This document shows positions 58,721 through 64,000 of a DNA stretch of 64,000 bases, in pieces; the first letter of the stretch is position 1, and every line of letters starts with the position of its first letter. The notes below the pieces were generated by a model. That model made no database searches. It saw only the letters and a program-made list of their open reading frames with translations, and had not been told where the DNA came from. The stretch spans positions 127,693 to 191,692 of the forward strand of contig LWDM01000023.1 of assembly GCA_002083525.1 (NCBI GenBank), read 5' to 3'. The translations under genes and the position numbers were made by a program. The stretch is from Proteobacteria bacterium SG_bin9 (GTDB lineage: Bacteria; Pseudomonadota; Alphaproteobacteria; Rhizobiales; Xanthobacteraceae).

Positions 58721-59677
58721 ATGACCACTGGCCGGAAGACCATATCGATCGTTACACCCTGCTTCAACGAAGAGGCCAGCGTCGGCGAGTGCGTCGAAAC
58801 GATCGCGCAGATATTCAGAAATGAGCTGCCAGGTTACGACCTCGAGCACATCTTCTGCGACAATTGCTCGACGGACAGGACGGTCGCCATTCTCAAAGAG
58901 CTGGCCGCGACCAACAAGTCGATCAAGATCATCGTCAACTCGCGCAATTTCGGCATCCTGAACAACACCTACAACGGCGTATTGAACGCAACCGGCGATG
59001 CCGTTCTCCTGTTTCTTCCGGTCGATTTGCAGGATCCGCCTGAACTCATTCCCGAGTTTGTGCGCCACTGGGAGCAGGGCTACGAGATCGTCTACGGCCT
59101 CCGTGCCGAGCGCGAGGAAGGTGTCCTCATCCGCACGGCGCGAAAAATGTATTATCGCCTGCTGAGCAACCTGACCTACGTCGATTATCCTCCGGACGCC
59201 GGTGACTTCCAGCTCGTGGACCGCAAAGTTCATCAGGCCATGAAGCAGATCGACGACGCCCGTCCCTTTATGCGCCTGATGACGTTCGAATCCGGTTTCC
59301 GCTCGATTGGCGTGAAGTACCGCTGGCGAGCACGCAAACACGGCAAGTCGCGCAACCGCCTGTCGCATATGTTCGAGCAAGGCTTGAACGGCATCACGAG
59401 CTTCAGCGGCGCGCCGATCAGAACCGCACTTCTGGCGGGATTCGTGATCTCGGCACTGAGCATCGCCTATTCGATTGCAATCGTCGTGCTCGCGCTGCTC
59501 GGTCGCATTGAATCCCCGGCGGGCATTCCCACCCTGATCGCCGCCCTCTTTTTCTTCGGCGGCGTACAGATCTTTCTGTTCGGCGTGTTGGGCGAGTACA
59601 TCTACGCGATCTACAATCAGGTCCGCAGAAAGCCGCTGGTCGTCGAGCGCGAGCGCATCAACTTCATGGATAAGTAA
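58721..59677 (+). CDS. Family 2 glycosyltransferase with C-terminal membrane anchor (GtrB/DPM1-like)
   Basis: A 318-residue enzyme with an N-terminal GT2 domain (ISIVTPCFNEEASVGECVETIAQIF, DNCSTDRTVAI, LFLPVDLQDPPELIPEF with the DxD-like pair) and two C-terminal membrane helices (ALLAGFVISALSIAYSIAIVVLALLGRI and LIAALFFFGGVQIFLFGVLGEYIYA). It would transfer sugar to undecaprenyl phosphate. It ends the sugar gene run. Confidence 0.92.
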   Translation: MTTGRKTISIVTPCFNEEASVGECVETIAQIFRNELPGYDLEHIFCDNCSTDRTVAILKELAATNKSIKIIVNSRNFGILNNTYNGVLNATGDAVLLFLPVDLQDPPELIPEFVRHWEQGYEIVYGLRAEREEGVLIRTARKMYYRLLSNLTYVDYPPDAGDFQLVDRKVHQAMKQIDDARPFMRLMTFESGFRSIGVKYRWRARKHGKSRNRLSHMFEQGLNGITSFSGAPIRTALLAGFVISALSIAYSIAIVVLALLGRIESPAGIPTLIAALFFFGGVQIFLFGVLGEYIYAIYNQVRRKPLVVERERINFMDK

Positions 59678-59682
59678 TCGCG

Positions 59683-60474
59683 CTACGGCCGCACGGCCGG
59701 CGTCTCGACCGGCAGCCCCTTTGCGCGGACGGCGAGATAGCTCTCGAGCTCCACGTATTCGGGCGAGCCGTACTCATAGGTCTCAGCCCGCATGCCGATC
59801 AGGCAGTTGCGCAGCCGCCGTTGCAGCGATCCAATGCTTTGCCACTCCAGCCGGTAGAGCGGATAACCGTTCGGATGCCCCTGCGGAATGACGTTACCGG
59901 CGAGTTGCTTGCTCCAGTTGTCGTCATGGCACTGCGCGCAGGAGAGATTGAGCTGGCCTTGCCGCTCGTTAAACCTAGCCTTGCCAGCATCGATAAAGCG
60001 CTGCATGCGCGGATCGGCCGGCGGATTCAGCGCCTCGCCGCGCGACTGCCGGCCAATGAATGCTGACAGCGCCAGCATCGGCTTGCTCTCGTAGGCAAAC
60101 GGCTGCGCCTGTTGCTGCTCGGTCCGGCACAAATTGATACGCTGATCGAGATTGATGGACCGGTTGAGCTTCTCGTTGAAGGCTGGGTAACGCGCGGAGA
60201 CGCCCTTCATGCTGGCGCGCGCATCGCCGTGACAATCAGCACAGGATTTGTTCGTGGCACCGGCTTTCGCCTTCCAGAGCCCGTCGCCCTCCAGCACCGA
60301 CAGCATACCCGGATTGGCCGTGTCATCATCCTGCATCGCTTTGGTTTCACGACCGAGATCGGCATAGCCCGAGCGTAATTCGGATGGCTTCAGCTCGGCG
60401 TGCGCGAAGGACAGGCTCATCGCCGCCGCAGCAACAACGGCGAGCCAGCATGAAGCTCGGGCGGCCGCTCTCAT
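59683..60474 (-). CDS. soxA: Second SoxA, diheme type
   Basis: A 263-residue exported cytochrome (signal peptide ending AHA) with two heme sites, CADCH (78-82) and CAQCH (179-183), and the active-site Cys224 (LRNCLIGMR). The Cys116 region (INLCRTEQQQAQPF) is conserved. This is the Paracoccus/Rhodovulum diheme SoxA pattern, unlike the monoheme SoxA at 8146-8967. Its start overlaps the soxZ stop (ATGA). Confidence 0.93.
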   Translation of the reverse strand: MRAAARASCWLAVVAAAAMSLSFAHAELKPSELRSGYADLGRETKAMQDDDTANPGMLSVLEGDGLWKAKAGATNKSCADCHGDARASMKGVSARYPAFNEKLNRSINLDQRINLCRTEQQQAQPFAYESKPMLALSAFIGRQSRGEALNPPADPRMQRFIDAGKARFNERQGQLNLSCAQCHDDNWSKQLAGNVIPQGHPNGYPLYRLEWQSIGSLQRRLRNCLIGMRAETYEYGSPEYVELESYLAVRAKGLPVETPAVRP

Positions 60475-60791
60475 TCCACCGTGATAGTTGCGGTTTCGGT
60501 TGCGGAGAAGCCGTTGTCGCCGACCCATTTGAACGTCAGCGTTCCGCTCTGCATCGCAACCGTGTTGAACACGAAGAACGGATTGGCCGTAATCGCGGGG
60601 AAGAACTCGGCGCGGCAGATTTCCTCACCGTTGTAGGTACAAGTAAACGTCGTGATGATATCGCGCGGGATCGACGCCCCGAGCTGGGTGTGGCGGAAGC
60701 CGGTTTCCATGATATGCGAAATCAGCGTCCTGATGGCGATGACCTCGCCACGCTTCGCCTTTGCTGGAACGTTGATCAGCGCCTGCGCCAT
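60471..60791 (-). CDS. soxZ: Second SoxZ
   Basis: A 106-residue SoxZ (ALINVPAKAKRGEVIAIRTLISHIMETGFRHTQLG, FFPAITANPFFVFNTVAMQSGTLTFKW). It differs from the first SoxZ but keeps the same fold pattern. GGAGG lies upstream of ATG 60791. It starts within the stop of soxY (TGATG) and overlaps soxA, so soxYZA are tightly coupled. Confidence 0.94.
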   Translation of the reverse strand: MAQALINVPAKAKRGEVIAIRTLISHIMETGFRHTQLGASIPRDIITTFTCTYNGEEICRAEFFPAITANPFFVFNTVAMQSGTLTFKWVGDNGFSATETATITVE

Positions 60792-61273
60792 CAGAGATTG
60801 TCCTCCAGGCACGCACCGAGTGTCACCACGACGTCGCCAGAGTCCTGCCAGAACGAGCCATCGCTCATCTCGGCGATTGCGACTACCGTCTGCGTGTCCG
60901 CGAGACGAATACGGGTCTGGATACTGGCGACACCCGCCCGTGGACCGAGCTGAATGCTGATGACGTTCGGCTGCGGATTTTTCTCGGTGAAGACGTGGAT
61001 CGCCTTAACGTAGTCCGTTGTACTCATTGGACTGTCGACGGCAACCCCCATCGCCACCGCATTGCCGTTTTCGCTGAGCGGCGGCACGTCGAGCTTCACC
61101 TTGCCGGCCTTCACCGTGGCGCCGCGCGTCACCTTGAAAATTGCGGCGCCCATCGCCGCCGGGCTCGATTGCGCCAACGCCGGCGCAGCCGCCATCGTTG
61201 CCGCCAGTCCCGTCACGGTGACGACAAACTGACGCCGCGTCGGCGAGAGATAATCAAGTCCGGTGTCAGTCAC
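60791..61273 (-). CDS. soxY: Second SoxY, atypical C-terminal arm
   Basis: A 160-residue SoxY with Tat signal (TRRQFVVTVTG) and the normal SoxY core (KLDVPPLSENGNAVAMGVAVDSPMSTTDYVKAIHVF). Instead of the canonical VxxGGCGG end it finishes VVVTLGACLEDNL: the Cys155 is kept but the Gly-Gly on each side are replaced and five residues, two acidic, follow. This should change arm flexibility and access to SoxB or SoxCD. Confidence 0.9.
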   Translation of the reverse strand: MTDTGLDYLSPTRRQFVVTVTGLAATMAAAPALAQSSPAAMGAAIFKVTRGATVKAGKVKLDVPPLSENGNAVAMGVAVDSPMSTTDYVKAIHVFTEKNPQPNVISIQLGPRAGVASIQTRIRLADTQTVVAIAEMSDGSFWQDSGDVVVTLGACLEDNL

Positions 61274-61712
61274 GCAGCGTTCCTAGATAAGCGACGACAT
61301 CTTCGATCTGTTCGGCGGTCAGGATCGGCTTCCCGTGCCAGTTGGCAGCGACGCGGTTGAGCCCGTCGACGCGATAATAGGACGGCATGATCGTTGCGGG
61401 ATTGAGGCGGCTCGGATCGACCAGCCGCAACCGTAACTCACCGGCCGTCCAACGCGATCCGACGCCGGTGAGGTCCGGCGACAGGTTGCCCTGAAACCGC
61501 TGCTCCGGAAACGGGCCTGAATGACACAGGAGACATGTGTTCTCACGCCTGACGACGATCGCACGCCCGCGCACCGCATCGCCCGGCGCCCCCGTCAGCG
61601 AGTCCGGAATTGCGTTATCGACAATCCTGTAGGGCTGCAGCGGCGTCTGCGCGTGAGCCGCGGCAGTGGCGCACATCATGGCTGCGATCACGATGCTAAC
61701 CCCAGACTTCAC
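61266..61712 (-). CDS. soxX: Second SoxX, short form
   Basis: A 148-residue monoheme cytochrome: a signal peptide (about 1-22, ending AHA), the heme site CLLCH in GRAIVVRRENTCLLCHSGPFPEQRFQGNLSPDLTGVGSRW, and a Met ligand in NPATIMPSYY. Length fits the Paracoccus-type SoxX that pairs with diheme SoxA. The start is GTG 61712, which overlaps the flavoprotein stop by 17 nt; ATG 61742 is an alternative. Its stop overlaps soxY by 8 nt. Confidence 0.88.
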   Translation of the reverse strand: MKSGVSIVIAAMMCATAAAHAQTPLQPYRIVDNAIPDSLTGAPGDAVRGRAIVVRRENTCLLCHSGPFPEQRFQGNLSPDLTGVGSRWTAGELRLRLVDPSRLNPATIMPSYYRVDGLNRVAANWHGKPILTAEQIEDVVAYLGTLRD

Positions 61713-62967
61713 TGGTGATCGTCCGGAACCAGGCTTCGGCATAGCTCGCTTCGGCAAGACGGAAATCCGACGGCGCATCGAGCGGACTGACGCCGCCCGC
61801 GCCCTCCACATCGGTCAGCACATTATTCACGGGGCGATACACACCCGCAACACTGATGCCGTACTCAGGGCCGACGAGGCTATAGCAGGTGTTGATCAAT
61901 TTCGGCGTCGCCGGCTTCTCGCCGGCGAGCAGCTTCACCACCGCCGCCGCGCAGACCTTGGCCTGCGCATTCGCCGAGAAGGCGGACTTCGGCATGCCGC
62001 CGGCGATGATCGCATCGCCGATCACATGGATGCCGGGCACCAGCGATGACTCGAACGTCGTCGCGTCAACCGGGCACCAGCCGGTGTTGTTGGCAACACC
62101 GGCGACCTCGGCGATACGCCCCGCCTTCTGCGGCGGAATGACGTTCACGACTTTACCGGTATGCGAAGCGAAGTCGGTCTTCAGCGTCAGCGTTGCGGGA
62201 TCGACCGACGTCACCTTGCCGCCCTGCGACAATCCCACCCATTCGAGATGGTCGGGATAAAGCTGCTTCCATGCAGACTGGAACAGCCGCTGCTTCGAGA
62301 ACTGATCCTTGGCATCGAGTACGATCAGCTTCGACTTCGGCTTCTTCTCCTTCAGATAATGCGCAATCAGGCTGGCGCGCTCGTAAGGTCCCGGGGGACA
62401 GCGATAGGGATTGGCTGGCACCGACATCACCACCGTGCCGCCGTCTTCCAGCGCTTCGAGTTGCTTGCGCAGCAGCAGCGTCTGCTCGCCGGCGCGCCAG
62501 GCATGCGGCATCGTCGCGGATGCCGCCTCGTTGTAACCTGGCAAGCCGTCCCAGCGCAGATCGATACCCGGCGAGAGGACTAGCCGGTCATACGGCAGCG
62601 TAACGCCGTCGTTCAGGCGCACGGTGCGGTTTGTCGCATTCACGCCTGTCGCCGCCCCGATCACGACGTTGATGCCGCCGGAGCGGACCTTTGCGTAACC
62701 GAACTGCTGCGCGGGCATCTCGCGGAGGCCCGCGATCACGAGGTTGCTGAACGGGCACGCAGTGAACGTGGCGTTCGCCTCGACCAGCGTCACCTGCGCC
62801 TTCGGCGCGAGCTGCTTGATCGTGCGCGCGGCGCTGACGCCGCCGAAGCCGCCGCCGATCACGACAACCCGCGGCGCGGCCTGCGCAATCGCGGGCGCGG
62901 ACATCAGCGTCATCGCGCCGAGCGCGGTTACGCCCTGCAACAGTTGACGGCGAGTGTGATGAGCCAT
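61696..62967 (-). CDS. fccB: Second flavocytochrome c sulfide dehydrogenase flavoprotein
   Basis: A 423-residue flavoprotein with Tat signal (TRRQLLQG), FAD motif VVVIGGGFGG, Cys71 (FTACPFSN) at the covalent-FAD position, Cys190 (PYRCPPGPYER) and Cys361 (NTCYSL) at the redox-disulfide positions. It is a distant paralogue of the flavoprotein at 1688-2965. A small cytochrome gene lies 9 nt upstream and soxX overlaps its 3' end. Confidence 0.92.
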   Translation of the reverse strand: MAHHTRRQLLQGVTALGAMTLMSAPAIAQAAPRVVVIGGGFGGVSAARTIKQLAPKAQVTLVEANATFTACPFSNLVIAGLREMPAQQFGYAKVRSGGINVVIGAATGVNATNRTVRLNDGVTLPYDRLVLSPGIDLRWDGLPGYNEAASATMPHAWRAGEQTLLLRKQLEALEDGGTVVMSVPANPYRCPPGPYERASLIAHYLKEKKPKSKLIVLDAKDQFSKQRLFQSAWKQLYPDHLEWVGLSQGGKVTSVDPATLTLKTDFASHTGKVVNVIPPQKAGRIAEVAGVANNTGWCPVDATTFESSLVPGIHVIGDAIIAGGMPKSAFSANAQAKVCAAAVVKLLAGEKPATPKLINTCYSLVGPEYGISVAGVYRPVNNVLTDVEGAGGVSPLDAPSDFRLAEASYAEAWFRTITSEVWG

Positions 62968-62976
62968 CCTCGCCTC

Positions 62977-63264
62977 CTACTTCTGCTGCGCGAGCCAGGC
63001 CGCGATCGGCTTCAGCTCGTCGTCAGTGAAGCCCTTGGCAATACGGTCCATCACAGTCGCCGGCTGTTTGCCCGCGCGGAAAGCGGCCATCGCCGCCATG
63101 ATCTCGTCCGCAGTGCGGCCACGGATCGGCGGCACCGGCGTTTCCGCCGCAGCGTTGACGGCATGACAACCCGAACACGAGGATGCGCCCGGCGGAGGCT
63201 CATCCGCGCGTGCGGTGGAGATACTCAGGAGCGCCGCCAGGACGGCAGCGGACGCAACTTTCAT
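62977..63264 (-). CDS. Small monoheme c-type cytochrome, FccA-like
   Basis: A 95-residue exported cytochrome with signal peptide ending ARA, heme site CSGCH (30-34), and the Met in KQPATVMDRI as likely distal ligand. It matches the size and position of FccA, the heme partner of the downstream flavoprotein, as in the first sox locus. Since it lies 50 nt after a molybdenum hydroxylase gene it might instead serve as that enzyme's electron acceptor. Confidence 0.87.
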   Translation of the reverse strand: MKVASAAVLAALLSISTARADEPPPGASSCSGCHAVNAAAETPVPPIRGRTADEIMAAMAAFRAGKQPATVMDRIAKGFTDDELKPIAAWLAQQK

Positions 63265-63314
63265 CTGGTTCGTCCGAAGTGGAAGCGGCGGCCTGGAGGC
63301 CGCCGCTCTCGCGC

Positions 63315-64000
63315 TCAGGCGATTTCGAGGTTGTGGTTCTTCAGCGGCACCGAGCGCACGCGCTTGCCGGTGGCCGCCGCGTAGGCGTTGAGGATCGCCG
63401 GCGCGGCGACAAGGATCGTGGGTTCGCCGACGCCACCCCAGAAGCCGCCGGACGGCATGATGATCGATTCCACCTTCGGCATCTCCGCGATGCGCAGAGA
63501 GTTGTACGTGTCGAAGTTGGTCTGCTCGATCGCGCCGTCCTTGACAGTGCACTCGCCGTAGAACACCGCCGACAATCCGTAGACGAAGGAGCCGGCGATC
63601 TGCCGGTCGATCTGCGCCGGATTGACCGCGTAGCCCGGGTCGGTCGCCGCGACGATCCGGTGCACCTTGATCTTGTTGCCCTCGACCGAGACCTCGGCCG
63701 CACCGGCAACGTAGCTGCCGAACGCCATCATTTGCGACAGACCGCGGAACACGCCCTTCTCCGCCGGCTTGCTCCAGCCGATGCCTTCCGCCGCTGCATT
63801 GAGCACAGCGAGATGCTTCGGATGGTTGGTCATCAGTTTGCGGCGGAACTCAAGCGGATCCTGGCCAGCTGCCGCGGCGAGCTCGTCCATGAAGCACTCG
63901 AGGTAGATCGCGTTCTGGTTGACGTTCACGCCGCGCCAGAAGCCTGCCCAGACGTGCGGGTTGCGCATCGCGTGATCGATCAACAGGTTCGGGACGGTAT
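63315..64000 (-). CDS. Molybdenum hydroxylase large subunit, C-terminal part (xanthine dehydrogenase/isoquinoline 1-oxidoreductase family), runs off the window
   Basis: The visible 228 residues belong to the molybdopterin-binding subunit of the xanthine-oxidase family: NQNAIYLECFMDELAAAAGQDPLEFRRKLM, IVAATDPGYAVNPAQIDRQIAGSFVYGLSAVFYGE, and the catalytic Glu motif GGFWGGVGEPTILVAAPAILNAYAAATGKRVRSVPL. The reading frame continues past the window edge. The pattern fits the isoquinoline 1-oxidoreductase (IorB) or nicotinate dehydrogenase-like group that uses a c-type cytochrome. Substrate unknown. Confidence 0.87.
   Translation of the reverse strand, partial: TVPNLLIDHAMRNPHVWAGFWRGVNVNQNAIYLECFMDELAAAAGQDPLEFRRKLMTNHPKHLAVLNAAAEGIGWSKPAEKGVFRGLSQMMAFGSYVAGAAEVSVEGNKIKVHRIVAATDPGYAVNPAQIDRQIAGSFVYGLSAVFYGECTVKDGAIEQTNFDTYNSLRIAEMPKVESIIMPSGGFWGGVGEPTILVAAPAILNAYAAATGKRVRSVPLKNHNLEIA

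Noticed and set aside
1..64000. CRISPR arrays, tRNA/rRNA genes, insertion sequences, integrases or prophage genes
   Set aside because: No regularly spaced repeats, cloverleaf sequences, transposase or integrase proteins were seen. The multiple functional islands are therefore not supported as recent mobile elements.

Overview
The window looks like a chromosomal segment of a GC-rich alphaproteobacterium, most likely Hyphomicrobiales (Xanthobacteraceae/Nitrobacteraceae, e.g. relatives of Starkeya, Rhodopseudomonas or Pseudolabrys). This rests on codon usage, the sox gene complement, MarR/Rieske/feruloyl-CoA-synthase catabolic genes and orphan substrate-binding proteins; no 16S or other marker gene is present. 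No rRNA, tRNA, CRISPR array, insertion sequence or prophage was seen, and no gene-free stretch exceeds 300 bases.

Region 1 (about 1-14.6 kb) is a complete lithotrophic sulfur-oxidation locus. A divergent promoter region near 8.05 kb separates soxA-soxX-(GlcG-like) on the plus strand from soxY-Z-B-C-D, a small cytochrome, a flavocytochrome c flavoprotein and a cytochrome c550-like carrier on the minus strand. It is followed by soxW and soxV (minus), soxS, the ArsR-type regulator soxR, and two YeeE/YedE sulfur permeases. A Bug-type solute receptor lies at the left edge.

Region 2 (14.8-30.3 kb) is a catabolic island, almost all on the minus strand: flavin reductase, enamidase-like amidohydrolase, HpaB-type monooxygenase, DUF1185 protein, MarR1, ABC solute receptor, Rieske oxygenase, crotonase, MarR2 (plus), second ABC receptor, transglutaminase-like protein, thiolase-like protein and feruloyl-CoA-synthase-like ligase. 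A divergent two-subunit thiamine-diphosphate enzyme follows. Two distinct palindrome families recur in front of these transcription units and suggest two MarR regulons controlling one pathway.

Region 3 (30.4-37.9 kb) holds ada-alkB-ogt alkylation repair, a SnoaL-like protein, an atypical P450 with an OhrR-type regulator, LysR, an SDR lacking the catalytic Tyr, and a tautomerase. A nested palindromic repeat lies upstream of the P450.

Region 4 (37.9-48.7 kb) is a ureide/amide utilisation locus: allantoate amidohydrolase, PuuE-type allantoinase, DUF3830 protein, a five-gene peptide-type ABC importer, AtzG/AtzE-like amidase and an Asp/Glu/hydantoin-type racemase.

Region 5 (48.7-50.5 kb) is a TetR/PspA/YiaAB stress module with three TetR-type operators. 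Region 6 (50.6-59.7 kb) has two unrecognised proteins, a polytopic membrane protein and a CDP-deoxysugar set (rfbF, rfbG, C-methyltransferase, Gfo/Idh reductase, GT2).

Region 7 (59.7-64 kb) is a second, different sox locus, fccA-fccB-soxX-Y-Z-A, preceded by the 3' part of a molybdenum hydroxylase gene that runs off the window. It lacks soxB and soxCD. Its SoxA is diheme (the first is monoheme) and its SoxY lacks the standard GGCGG tail, so the two loci are not simple duplicates.
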